The notes: a model not told the origin generated them from the sequence alone. A DNA stretch of 64,000 nt from CAZEHO01 sp964511945 (GCA_964511945.1 CAZEHO010000001.1:186001-250000), one strand, 5' to 3'. Positions 50,933-59,515 are shown, counted from the first letter of the stretch. Numbers and translations are program-made.

Positions 50933-51793
50933 ATGGCTCTGACCCGCCGGACCGCCGTGTTGCTGCTTGCCGCTGTTCTGGTTGCCGGTGCGTGCGGTAG
51001 CGATGATGCGGCTCCGAGCACGACGGTCCCACCGGCGACCATCGTCGCGCTAGGCGACGCAGCCACCGGCAACTGCTCTGTGCTCTTCGGAAACCCGACC
51101 GAATCCACAGGGCTCGGATCCGGCGTCTGCCGACCGGAGCGAACCTGCGATGGCATTGAGCCCTTCGCTCCGCCTGCCTACGACGCAGCGGTGATCACCG
51201 ACCTGCGCGGACGAGCCCACCTCAATCCGCCGGACCTGCTCCCCGCGAGCCCCTACGAAGACACTTCGCTCCTGCCGGAAACCGCCGGGGTCTGCGGGGT
51301 GTTCACAGCGGACGGCGATTACCGGCTCGAAACAATGGTCGACGCCTCGGCCGTCGAAACCGCCGGGGGAGTGGTGACGCATACCGGAGCCTGCGGAGCG
51401 TGCTCTTCGCTGCAGGATCTGGCCGTCTACCTGGAACAGCCGGACCTGGGTGATGTAGTGCGGCAGTGCGCTCTGCTCAGCCTCGGTGGCGACCTAGAAC
51501 CGACTGTCGAGTGCATCACCGAACTCGGATTCTCGGGACCGTGTGCCCAGATCTGGGCCTTCAACAGCGCCAACACCCGCGAATCATGTCTGGACGTCTG
51601 CCTTGCCGCGCTGGAGAGCCCGCACAATCTTCCCGACGGCAGCCTCAACCCATGCCTCGCCTGCGACGAGGAGGAGAGCGGGCCGGTGTTCAAGGCCGTC
51701 GCCGGCCGTTCTCGCCGTAATTCGGGCATCCCCTCTGCGATCTGCCGGCCGGGAGAGTCCGTCTCGGCGATCGTTCACGACCGGTATCCCTAG
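50933..51793 (+). CDS. Cysteine-rich lipoprotein of unknown function
   Basis: 286 aa. A lipobox with Cys21 (LVAGAC) precedes a mature domain containing 14 further cysteines, including THTGACGACSSLQDLAVYL (about 142-160) and ESCLDVCLAALESP (about 220). The even number suggests up to seven disulfides in an exported protein. The CSSLQDLAVYL pattern is distinctive; I have the impression of similar sequences in algae, but cannot verify it here. It is coupled to the C_GCAxxG_C_C gene upstream, hinting at a shared thiol role. Confidence 0.75.
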   Translation: MALTRRTAVLLLAAVLVAGACGSDDAAPSTTVPPATIVALGDAATGNCSVLFGNPTESTGLGSGVCRPERTCDGIEPFAPPAYDAAVITDLRGRAHLNPPDLLPASPYEDTSLLPETAGVCGVFTADGDYRLETMVDASAVETAGGVVTHTGACGACSSLQDLAVYLEQPDLGDVVRQCALLSLGGDLEPTVECITELGFSGPCAQIWAFNSANTRESCLDVCLAALESPHNLPDGSLNPCLACDEEESGPVFKAVAGRSRRNSGIPSAICRPGESVSAIVHDRYP

Positions 51794-52425
51794 CGGTCCA
51801 CGCCTTTGAGTTCCTGAATCCTCGGCTCATCCGGGTCCCACGGCACCGAAAGAAACCGCAGGCTGATTTGGACGCTCGGGCCGATCGACACCAGGAACCA
51901 GACGGTCCCCCAGCCGATCGTGCCACCCAGGAGGAACCCGGTGATCAGCACGGCCACTTCCAGCACAAACCGGGCTTTCCATACGGTGATGCCGCGTCGC
52001 GCCATGGCGGTCATCACACCGTCGCGAGGACCCGGTCCGAGGCGGACACCCAGGTAGAACCCGGACGCGATCGCAACCAGCAATGGACCGGCGAAGGTGT
52101 ATGCGGCCCGTGCCGCCACGTTGCCCGGCGGATCGATGACCGCAAGGACGGCATCGAGAACCAGGCCGACGACGACCGCGTTCAGCACCGTGCCGATTCC
52201 GATGGGTTCGCGAAGCACGATGAGCACCGCCAGCAGCGCCACCCCGACCGCAATGAGGGCGGCCCCGATCGAGAGCGGGGTCTTCTCGGCCAGACCCTGG
52301 TGGAAGACGTCCCACGGTGGCAGGCCGAAGTCGCCGAGGACGAGCATGGCCAGCCCGACGCCAAACAGCACGAGACCGAAGAGCAGCCGGGGGGTGCGGC
52401 GCAACTGCGTGGCGAAGGGAGGCAT
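51790..52425 (-). CDS. YczE/YyaS/YitT-family membrane protein
   Basis: 211 aa with about five membrane helices. GDFGLPPWDVFHQGLA near 31 and GPGPRDGVMTA (about 130) are typical of the family. The function is not established; related YczE proteins affect lipopeptide secretion in Bacillus. It overlaps the end of the convergent lipoprotein gene by four bases. Confidence 0.85.
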   Translation of the reverse strand: MPPFATQLRRTPRLLFGLVLFGVGLAMLVLGDFGLPPWDVFHQGLAEKTPLSIGAALIAVGVALLAVLIVLREPIGIGTVLNAVVVGLVLDAVLAVIDPPGNVAARAAYTFAGPLLVAIASGFYLGVRLGPGPRDGVMTAMARRGITVWKARFVLEVAVLITGFLLGGTIGWGTVWFLVSIGPSVQISLRFLSVPWDPDEPRIQELKGVDR

Positions 52426-52482
52426 CGGATCACCGTACCGGGTGACCGCACAGGGTTGCGATGGGATGATTGATTGGAAGAG

Positions 52483-52578
52483 ATGCGCCCTGCAATCGTG
52501 TCTGACGGCGTGACCGCCCCAACCAAGGGTGAAGCGGCTGCGACGGAGGTCATTGCCTGGCTCGAGACGCCGGGATAG
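52483..52578 (+). CDS. Possible 31-residue small protein
   Basis: ATG 52483 with an adjacent GGAAGAG, reading MRPAIVSDGVTAPTKGEA followed by a short helix (TEVIAWLE) and TAG at 52576. It stands alone on the plus strand between two minus-strand genes and is followed by two strong hairpins, the first overlapping its stop. It may be a small peptide or merely part of a short transcript. No family recognised. Confidence 0.3.
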   Translation: MRPAIVSDGVTAPTKGEAAATEVIAWLETPG

Positions 52579-52590
52579 CCGGGCGTCTCG
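52563..52590. other. Hairpin overlapping the small ORF stop
   Basis: CGAGACGCC and GGCGTCTCG form a 9-bp perfect stem with a 10-base loop (52572-52581) that contains the small ORF stop codon. Confidence 0.5.
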
Positions 52591-52594
52591 CGAT

Positions 52595-52625
52595 CCGGCC
52601 CCGGGGAATGAGTCCCCGGGGCCGG
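52595..52625. terminator. Strong GC hairpin before the GMC oxidoreductase end
   Basis: A perfect 13-bp stem (52595-52607 with 52613-52625) and a 5-base loop, 25 bases past the end of the oxidoreductase gene. Likely terminates the minus-strand gene and any plus-strand transcript. Confidence 0.75.
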
Positions 52626-52650
52626 TCAGTTGCTCGTTGTCGGTTCGTCG

Positions 52651-54261
52651 CTAGCCGTCGGCCAGGATCAGGTCCGAGGCCTTCTCAGCGATGGCCACGG
52701 TCGGGGCCTGGGTGTTCGAACTCGTGATCGTCGGCATGATCGACGAGTCGCAGACCCGCAGCCCCTCGACGCCCCGCACCTTGAGGTCGGGGGTGAGCAC
52801 CGACTCGTCGCCCGTGCCCATCATGCAGGTGCCGACCGGGTGATATGAGGTCCGCCCGTGGGTCCGGGCGTACTCGATGAGGTCGTCGTCGCTCTTGATG
52901 GTGTCGTACCCCGGGTACACCTCCTTGGTGATGTACCTCGCCAGGGCGGGCTGGGCCATCATCTCCCGGCACTGCCTGAGGCCTTCGACGCTGATCTCGA
53001 GGTCGTAGTCGTCGGCCAGGTAGTTCGGGTCGATCAGCGGAGCATCCGTCGGGTTCGACGAAGCCAGTTTGACCGTGCCCCGGCTGCGGGGCCGGAGGTG
53101 ATACGTGTTGAGCGTGCAGCCGTGACCCTTGGGTGCGCCGCCGACGCCTGCCTCTGCGCCCGATGCCGGCAGGAAGTGGAACTGCAGGTCCGGAGTCGGC
53201 TCGTTCTTGTCGGCGTAGCTGAACGCACCGCCTTCGACCACCGGAGAGGCAAGCGGACCGGTCCTGGTGGTCAGGTACTTGATCAGTGCCCAGGCCGTCT
53301 TGAACGAGATCCCGTCGTACATGTCCATGCTGATCTTCTCGTTCACCTCGTAGATGATGTCGAGATCGCAATGGTCCTGCAGGTTCTTCCCGACACCGGG
53401 GAGTGCCACTTTGACGTCGACGCCGACCTCGTTGAGGTGTTCTGGATCTCCAATTCCCGAGAGCATCAGCATCCTTGGTGATCCGACCCCGCCGGAGGTG
53501 ACGAGCACTTCCTTCGCAGCCTGATAACGCACGATCGTGCCGCCCTCGAGTACGTCGACTCCGGTCGCCCGGTTGCCCTCGAGCACGACCCGGGTGGTGA
53601 ACACTTCGGTCTTCACGGTGAGGTTCGGGCGCTTCAACGCGGGCCGCAGGTAGCCGACCCCGGTGCTCGAGCGGCGCGAGTTCTTGATCATCGACTGGTA
53701 GACGCCGGCGCCGAGCTGGCTCTCTCCGTTGAAGTCGTCGTTGGCCGGCAGACCGAACTCGATGCACGAGTCCACCCAGGCCTTGGTGAGCGGGTGCGGA
53801 TCCTTGTTGTCGGAGACTCCGAGCATGCCGCCCCGGCCGTGATACGGGACGCCGAGGCGGTCGTTGTCCTCCGACTTGAGGAAGTACCGCTGCATCACCG
53901 AAAAGTCCCAGCCCTCACACCCGAAGTCGTTTGCCCAGCCGTCGTAGTCGTTGGGTGTACCCCGCGTGAAGACGTGGGCGTTGATGGCGCCGCCGCCGCC
54001 GATGATCTTGCCCTGGGCGATGGGGACCTCACGATCGCCGGCGTGGCGCTGGGGAACGGTGGACCAGCCCCACTCGAAGGGGCCGCCGGTGAGCTTGGCG
54101 AAGCCCGCGGGGATATGGATGAAGGGATGACGATCCCGCTTGCCTGCCTCCAGCATCAGGACCTTGTTGGATCCGTCTGCCGTGAGGCGGTTTGCCAGCA
54201 CGCATCCGGCGCTGCCCCCACCGACGATGACGTAGTCGAAGGTCGTTTCTTCACCAGCCAC
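52651..54261 (-). CDS. GMC-family FAD-dependent oxidoreductase
   Basis: 536 aa. The FAD-binding motif VIVGGGSAGCVLANRL begins near residue 10, GGGGAINAHVFTRG near 90 is the GMC signature 1 region, and HPVGTCMMG near 475 holds the catalytic His, with the second active-site residue in SSNTQAPT at the C-terminus. Family members oxidise alcohols, choline, sugars or C3-hydroxyls of glycosides. The GTG at 54261 is preceded by GGAGG 5 bases upstream. Two LacI-type operators lie in the 200 bases upstream, so it is a distant member of the regulon. It could feed mycofactocin electrons to the chain (as MftG does) or oxidise the imported substrate; neither is shown. Confidence 0.88.
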   Translation of the reverse strand: MAGEETTFDYVIVGGGSAGCVLANRLTADGSNKVLMLEAGKRDRHPFIHIPAGFAKLTGGPFEWGWSTVPQRHAGDREVPIAQGKIIGGGGAINAHVFTRGTPNDYDGWANDFGCEGWDFSVMQRYFLKSEDNDRLGVPYHGRGGMLGVSDNKDPHPLTKAWVDSCIEFGLPANDDFNGESQLGAGVYQSMIKNSRRSSTGVGYLRPALKRPNLTVKTEVFTTRVVLEGNRATGVDVLEGGTIVRYQAAKEVLVTSGGVGSPRMLMLSGIGDPEHLNEVGVDVKVALPGVGKNLQDHCDLDIIYEVNEKISMDMYDGISFKTAWALIKYLTTRTGPLASPVVEGGAFSYADKNEPTPDLQFHFLPASGAEAGVGGAPKGHGCTLNTYHLRPRSRGTVKLASSNPTDAPLIDPNYLADDYDLEISVEGLRQCREMMAQPALARYITKEVYPGYDTIKSDDDLIEYARTHGRTSYHPVGTCMMGTGDESVLTPDLKVRGVEGLRVCDSSIMPTITSSNTQAPTVAIAEKASDLILADG

Positions 54262-54398
54262 GGGGTCCTCCAATATGGTCGGGCATGATGGGGGTCGGCC
54301 GCGAGCGGGGAGCGTTGAACTGCCGTGAGTTCGGCCGGTGCATCGCCATCGTCTCCGTCGGGCCATGGGGCGGCGGAGCCGCCCGCAATGTTTCAAGG

Positions 54399-54410
54399 GT
54401 AATCGCTTTC
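54399..54410. promoter_or_regulatory. LacI-type operator (site 9) before the GMC oxidoreductase
   Basis: GTAATCGCTTTC, 138 bases upstream of the gene start. Confidence 0.7.
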
Positions 54411-54452
54411 AGGGACGCGATGATCCGGTTGGCGAAGCTGACCGCTGAGTCG

Positions 54453-54464
54453 GTAAGCGGTTTC
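54453..54464. promoter_or_regulatory. LacI-type operator (site 10) before the GMC oxidoreductase
   Basis: GTAAGCGGTTTC. On the minus strand the surrounding TAGAAACCGCTTAC is identical to the -10/operator unit of the transporter promoter. It is 54 bases from site 9 and abuts the stop codon of the B3/B4 gene. The -35 candidate (AGTTCA, 54484-54489) is weak. Confidence 0.75.
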
Positions 54465-55186
54465 TAGTGACCGGACTCCCAGGTGAACTCGAGGCGTTTC
54501 GCCCCGAGGGCGTCCGAGGCCGTCGTGGCGTTCGGTTGGAACGACTGCAGCAGGGGGAGCAGATCGGCGACGGCGCCCGCCACATCCTCGGCAGCGTTCG
54601 CATGCTGGCCCTCGATCGTGATCAGGGCCTCGGTGGTCGTGGGGCCGGCGGCGCTCTGATCACTCTGCCGCCAGCACCAGCGGCGGGCGCTGACGATGGC
54701 ATCCTCATCGACGAAGACCACCTCACCTGGTTCCGGAGGCGCAGACACATCGGACCCCAGATCGGTGAACGACTCGGCGCCGTCGGCGAAGCGGACTGTG
54801 GTCCCGCCGGTGACGCCCGACTGGTCGAACACCGCGATCGGCAGGCCGTATCGGATGCTGACGAGGTTGGCGATGTCGACCAGCAGGTTGATCGACGGGA
54901 TGTCGCCCCGCTTGGTCAAACGGCGGGCGAGTGCTTCTGCCGCGTTGCGGTACTTCGTGGGTTGGGACCCGAAGCCGCTGAAGACCCGCCGCCAGGCCGC
55001 CAGCGACGGGATCTCGGAGAGCGGCGTGTCGCCGATCCGGGCGAGGACCAGGCGCTGCTCGACACCGAATGCCTTCTGCAGCAACACCGGCGTCGGTCCA
55101 TTTCGCAGCCCGGTTGCGTGGATGACCCCGGCACGGGTGTCGGGGAAGCGGTCGAGGACGGCCGGGTCGTATCGGAAGTAGCCCAT
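54464..55186 (-). CDS. B3/B4 tRNA-editing-domain protein
   Basis: 240 aa. The B3/B4 domain is found in phenylalanyl-tRNA synthetase beta, where it hydrolyses mischarged tyrosine. Here it stands alone: the region from PSLAAWRRVFSGFG (about 60) to DIPSINLLVDIANLVSIRYG (about 95-114) is characteristic, followed by the FVDEDAIVSARRWCWRQSD strand. Free-standing members may edit tRNA or act on amino acids. It lies just upstream of the GMC gene but has no operator of its own. Confidence 0.85.
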   Translation of the reverse strand: MGYFRYDPAVLDRFPDTRAGVIHATGLRNGPTPVLLQKAFGVEQRLVLARIGDTPLSEIPSLAAWRRVFSGFGSQPTKYRNAAEALARRLTKRGDIPSINLLVDIANLVSIRYGLPIAVFDQSGVTGGTTVRFADGAESFTDLGSDVSAPPEPGEVVFVDEDAIVSARRWCWRQSDQSAAGPTTTEALITIEGQHANAAEDVAGAVADLLPLLQSFQPNATTASDALGAKRLEFTWESGH

Positions 55187-55224
55187 GCTCTGGGACGCTA
55201 GTGGCCCGGGGCCCGTCGCCGGTT

Positions 55225-56058
55225 CTAGAACAGAGCGTTCGCCAGTGCCCGCCGGTACGAGTCGGTAAGCGGATGGGCCGATCCGATCAGTCCGAACACG
55301 TCGACCATCGCCTGGCGAGCGGACTCGCGGAGCTCGCCGCCGTTGCGCACCACCTCGAGCAGGTGGTCGAGAGCGGGCTCGTATTCGCCCTTGGCCGCGA
55401 GTGCCTGGCCGAGCTCCAATCGGGCTGCATCGTCGCCCGGGTCTGCGGCCAGCTTCGCCTCGAGGCCGGAGAGATCGACGCCCTGGCTCGAGGTCACGCG
55501 GGCGGCGGCTTCCAGACGCTCCACCTCCGCATTGGGCGGCAGGCGGCCGAGCACGATGAGCGCCTCAGCAGGATTGCCGCGGGCGATCAGCAGTGAAGCG
55601 AGGCCGGTGGCGGCTTCAGGGTGGTCGGGTTCATCGGCGAGGACCTGCCGGTACAGCGCTTCGGCGCCCGGCTCGTCACCCTCGATCGACAGCGTGCGGG
55701 CCTGATCGACGAGGCCGTCGGCCTCGGTGGGCAGGATGTCGTCAACCCACTGCCGGATCTGCTGCTCGGGGATGGCACCCATGAACTGGGAGACGGGCTT
55801 GCCATCCCTGAATGCGATCACCGTCGGGATGCTCTGGACCCGGAACTGGCCGGAGAGCTCCTGGTTGGCGTCGACGTCGACCTTCACTAGTTCGAAGGCT
55901 CCGTCGTAGTCCTCGGCGACCTTCTCGAGGGCCGGTCCGAGCACCTTGCATGGTCCGCACCAGGCGGCCCAGAAGTCGACGACGACCGGCACCTCGTGGC
56001 TGCGTTGCAGCACGTCGATGCCGAATGTCTGCTGATCGATGTCCTTGACGTAACTCAT
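55225..56058 (-). CDS. Thioredoxin-TPR co-chaperone-like protein
   Basis: 277 aa. An N-terminal thioredoxin domain with WCGPCK (Cys34, Cys37) is followed by a TPR-type helical tail (from about 110). This is the YbbN/CnoX layout; in enterobacteria that protein protects clients during oxidative stress, often without an intact CXXC, but here CGPC is present. ATG 56058 removes an unsupported N-terminal extension. It is divergent from dapA. Confidence 0.87.
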   Translation of the reverse strand: MSYVKDIDQQTFGIDVLQRSHEVPVVVDFWAAWCGPCKVLGPALEKVAEDYDGAFELVKVDVDANQELSGQFRVQSIPTVIAFRDGKPVSQFMGAIPEQQIRQWVDDILPTEADGLVDQARTLSIEGDEPGAEALYRQVLADEPDHPEAATGLASLLIARGNPAEALIVLGRLPPNAEVERLEAAARVTSSQGVDLSGLEAKLAADPGDDAARLELGQALAAKGEYEPALDHLLEVVRNGGELRESARQAMVDVFGLIGSAHPLTDSYRRALANALF

Positions 56059-56153
56059 CTCTCGAAGAAACCCCGGTAGGTATCTAGGGATTCCCAACGA
56101 TAGCTCGGAGCTGCTCCTGGCTATCGTCGGCGGTGACACGTCACGGAGGATTG

Positions 56154-57038
56154 ATGGCGGCACCGTTCGGGCACGTACTCACCGCGATGATCACCCCCTT
56201 CGACGGCGGCGGGGACGTCGACTACGGCAAGGTCGACGAACTCGCTCGCCACCTCGTCGACAGCGGGTCCGACGGCATCGTCGTTGCCGGGACCACCGGC
56301 GAATCGCCGACCCTGTCCGACACGGAGAAGGTCGCCGTGTTCCGGACCGTCGTCGAGGCAATCGGCGATCGCGCGGCCGTCGTCGCCGGCACCGGCTCCT
56401 ACGACACCGCACACTCAGTTGAGCTCACTCAGGCCGCCGCCGAAGTCGGCTGCGACGCCGTGATGGCCGTCACTCCTTATTACAGCCGCCCACCACAGTC
56501 GGGTCTGATCCGCCATTTCACGGCCATCGCCGACGCCACCGATCTCCCTGTGTTGCTGTACAACATTCCGAGCCGCACCGGACGGCGCATCGAGGTGAAC
56601 ACCCTTGCGGAACTGGGGAAGCACTCAGGGATCGTTGCGGTGAAGGATGCCGTCGGCGATCTCGGGTTCACTGCCGACACACGGGTGGCGCTCGGACCTG
56701 ACTTCGGGATCTACAGCGGCGACGACATCCTCACACTTCCGATCCTCGCGGTCGGCGGAGACGGCATTGTGTCGGTGGCGGCGCATCTGGTCGGCCGGCA
56801 AGTCAGGCGGATGGTGGAAGCATTCCTCGACGGTGACCCGTCGACCGCCGGATGCCTCCATCTCGCCCTGACACCGCTGTGCCGAGCGCTGTTCCTCGAG
56901 CCGAATCCGATGCCGGTCAAGGCGGCCCTCAATACCTGGTGGGCGACGGTGGGGGAACCGAGGTCACCGCTGGTGGCAGCCTCCCAGGCCACAGTGAACG
57001 CCATCGAACAGGCCCTCGTCATCGCACAGCAGGCATGA
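56154..57038 (+). CDS. dapA: 4-hydroxy-tetrahydrodipicolinate synthase DapA
   Basis: 294 aa. Condenses pyruvate and aspartate semialdehyde. The Schiff-base Lys is Lys164 (VAVKDA), Tyr136 lies in YNIPSRTG, and GTTGESPTL is at 46-54. GGAGGA precedes ATG 56154; an in-frame GTG at 56133, 5 bases after TATCGT, is an alternative leaderless start. It overlaps RNase J by four bases. Confidence 0.94.
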   Translation: MAAPFGHVLTAMITPFDGGGDVDYGKVDELARHLVDSGSDGIVVAGTTGESPTLSDTEKVAVFRTVVEAIGDRAAVVAGTGSYDTAHSVELTQAAAEVGCDAVMAVTPYYSRPPQSGLIRHFTAIADATDLPVLLYNIPSRTGRRIEVNTLAELGKHSGIVAVKDAVGDLGFTADTRVALGPDFGIYSGDDILTLPILAVGGDGIVSVAAHLVGRQVRRMVEAFLDGDPSTAGCLHLALTPLCRALFLEPNPMPVKAALNTWWATVGEPRSPLVAASQATVNAIEQALVIAQQA

Positions 57039-58669
57039 GCGTCGGCCTCACCTTTCTCGGCGGTCTTGGTGAGATCGGGCGCAACTGCGCCGTGCTCGAG
57101 ATCGATGGTCGGATTGCGCTGATCGATTGCGGGTTGATGTTCCCGGAGGAGGATCACTTCGGAGTCGACCTGGTGCTGCCGGATTTCTCGTCGGTGATCG
57201 AGAGGGCCGGCGACGTCGACTGTGTGATCCTCACCCACGGTCACGAGGACCACATCGGCTCTCTCAGCTACTTCCTCTCCGACATCAACGTGCCGGTGTA
57301 CGGCACCCAGTTGGCGGTCGAACTGGCTCGGCCCCGGATCGAAGAGGCGGGGTTGGAGCCCGACCTGAGGGCCGTCGAGGTCGCCGAGTGGGTAACCCAC
57401 GGGGTATTCAGGTTCCAGTTGATCCCCGTGTCACACAGCATTCCGCAGGGTGCCGGGATCGCTCTCGATACCCCCGAGGGGATGATCGTCCATAGCGGGG
57501 ATTTCAAGCTCGATCCCACCCCGATCGACGGCGTTCCGACGGATCTGCCGCAGTTTGCCGCACTGGGTAGCGAGGGCGTACGCCTGCTCCTCGCCGATAG
57601 CACCAACGCCGAGATGCCGGGCTTTGTCGCCTCCGAGTCGAGCCTGTCGCAGCCGCTCTACGAAATCGTGGTCGAGACCCGGGGCCGGCTGATCGCAGCC
57701 TGCTTTGCCAGTCATCTCCATCGGGTGCAGCAGATCGTCGACGCCGCCGTCGACGCCGGACGCAAGATCGCCTTTCTCGGGCGATCGATGCTCCGCAACA
57801 CCGAGATCGCCACCCGGCTCGATCTCCTCAGGGTCGAATCGGATCGGGTGATCCGCATCGAGGACGTCCCGGACCACGATCCTTCCGAGGTAGCGATCAT
57901 CTGCACCGGTGCCCAGGGGGAACCGTTTGCGGCGCTCTCGTTGATGGCGGCAGGAGACCACCGCTGGGTGACGCTCGAAGAGGACGACACGGTGCTGATC
58001 TCGGCCAAGCCGATTCCCGGGAATGAAACAAAGGTGTCCCGGGTGATCAACGGCCTGCTGCGCCGCGGCGCCAGGGTGTTCCACGGCAACAACGCTGCGG
58101 TTCACGTGTCCGGTCATGGAGCGGAGGATGAACTCAAGACCTTCATGAACGTGGTTCGCCCCCAGGCGTTCGTACCGGTTCATGGCGAGTACCGGCATCT
58201 TCGGGCCCACGCCGCCCTCGCCGAGCATATGGGGATTCCCGAAGTGTTCCTCTGCGAGGACGGCGACCGGCTCACCCTGGAAAACGGCGAGATCACGTAC
58301 GAGCACCGGGCGGTACCGGCGGGACACGTGTACGTCGACGGCCTCGAGGTCGGCTCGACTCCCAAGGGCATCATCCGCGACCGCCGGCACCTTGCCGACG
58401 ACGGGGTCATCGTGGTGACGGTGGCGGTAGACGGCCGTACCGGTGAGATCGTGCAGGGCCCCGACCTCGACAGTCACGGGTTCATGGACGATCCCAATGA
58501 GCTGTTCTCCAAGGCGGCCGACTCAGTGCGCGAGGAGATCGCCCGGTTCACCGAGTGGCCGCCCGATCTCGAAACGCTGCGGCGCCACATCAAGGGTGCC
58601 GTGAACCGTGTCACCCGGGCGGAGACCGCCCGCCGAGCCGTCGTCGTGCCGGTGGTGTTGGAGATCTAG
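57035..58669 (+). CDS. rnj: Ribonuclease J
   Basis: 544 aa. Metallo-beta-lactamase/beta-CASP ribonuclease with 5'-exo and endo activity in mRNA decay and rRNA maturation. The zinc motif is HGHEDH (68-73), the second His is in VSHSIPQ, HSGDFKLD is motif IV and HVSGHGAEDEL (about 365) is the beta-CASP end. It lies directly after dapA (ATGA overlap), an arrangement common in actinobacteria. Confidence 0.94.
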   Translation: MSVGLTFLGGLGEIGRNCAVLEIDGRIALIDCGLMFPEEDHFGVDLVLPDFSSVIERAGDVDCVILTHGHEDHIGSLSYFLSDINVPVYGTQLAVELARPRIEEAGLEPDLRAVEVAEWVTHGVFRFQLIPVSHSIPQGAGIALDTPEGMIVHSGDFKLDPTPIDGVPTDLPQFAALGSEGVRLLLADSTNAEMPGFVASESSLSQPLYEIVVETRGRLIAACFASHLHRVQQIVDAAVDAGRKIAFLGRSMLRNTEIATRLDLLRVESDRVIRIEDVPDHDPSEVAIICTGAQGEPFAALSLMAAGDHRWVTLEEDDTVLISAKPIPGNETKVSRVINGLLRRGARVFHGNNAAVHVSGHGAEDELKTFMNVVRPQAFVPVHGEYRHLRAHAALAEHMGIPEVFLCEDGDRLTLENGEITYEHRAVPAGHVYVDGLEVGSTPKGIIRDRRHLADDGVIVVTVAVDGRTGEIVQGPDLDSHGFMDDPNELFSKAADSVREEIARFTEWPPDLETLRRHIKGAVNRVTRAETARRAVVVPVVLEI

Positions 58670-58674
58670 GGCCC

Positions 58675-59459
58675 TCAGTAGAACACAGCGTCGACCCCGT
58701 CCACGGTCCCGCCGGGATCGACCTGTGCGACGTGCCAGGACTGATCAGGGGCGAGCCGGGTCTGTGCTTCGTTGACCAGGATCGAGTCGAGGTAGACCCG
58801 GAGTGTCGCTTGCGAGTCACCGAATCCGCCGTCACTGGCGTAATGAACCCCGATTCGGTACGACACGTCCGGCTCGATGACCCCGAGCGTGATGATTTCG
58901 GGCCCAAGTCCGTCTTCATCTGCTGCGACCACAGACGGGTCGTCGCTGGCATCACCTTCGACTCCCCAGTCCCAGGTTCCGGCGGGTTGATCGCCGCTGA
59001 CGATCCAGGCCTCGCCGCCCCATGCCTCGTTCTCATGAGCGAGGAGGAGATCGAGGTTGGTGCCATCTGCGTCTGCCGGGTCCGGATCGAAGGGACTGTC
59101 CCAGACCAGTTCGACGGTGAGCCCGACGCCGGCGAGTCCTTCATCGATGACCCCGTCGCAGTTGTCGTCGAATCCGTTGAATTGCTTCGCAGCGCCCGGG
59201 TTGACCCGAGAGGTCCTTCGGGACCGGCCGGTCCCGGTTCGCCCGGTTCCCCGTCTTCTCCCGGCGGCCCTTCTTGGTTCCACCACACCGAGATCTCCTG
59301 CTTGGTGCACTCATCGGCTGATGCGACCAGGCGGAGGTGCCCATTGCTGGCCTTGGCACAGGCGTAGATCGTCTGGTCGCCTCCGAGCTGAGCCGACGAC
59401 GCCACTCCCGCCGCCAGAACCAGCGCCAGTGCGGTCACGATGATGAACAGTTTCCTCAT
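58675..59459 (-). pseudogene. Secreted collagen-like gene interrupted by a -1 frameshift
   Basis: ATG 59459 (GGGAGG 5 bases upstream) begins a signal peptide ending ASSAQ, then a region with two Cys (ACAKAS, DECTK) and a Gly-X-Y run EGPPGEDGEPGEPGPAGPEG. Near 59200-59212 good coding sequence moves to the -1 frame and reads FNGFDDNCDGVIDEG, a calcium-binding-type motif, followed by a beta-rich domain of about 150 residues that ends at 58675. The two halves together would make a surface protein of about 260 residues. Whether the break is natural, a phase switch in the repeat, or an assembly error cannot be told. Confidence 0.65.
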
Positions 59460-59515
59460 TGGATCCTCCCGCAACTCGTGATGGAGTCGTTTGCGGAGGC
59501 AGGAATCAATCGGTC

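Noticed and set aside
55265..55276. GTAAGCGGATGG resembling half of the LacI-type operator
   Set aside because: Only the left half matches and it lies inside the 3' end of the thioredoxin-TPR gene, far from any promoter.
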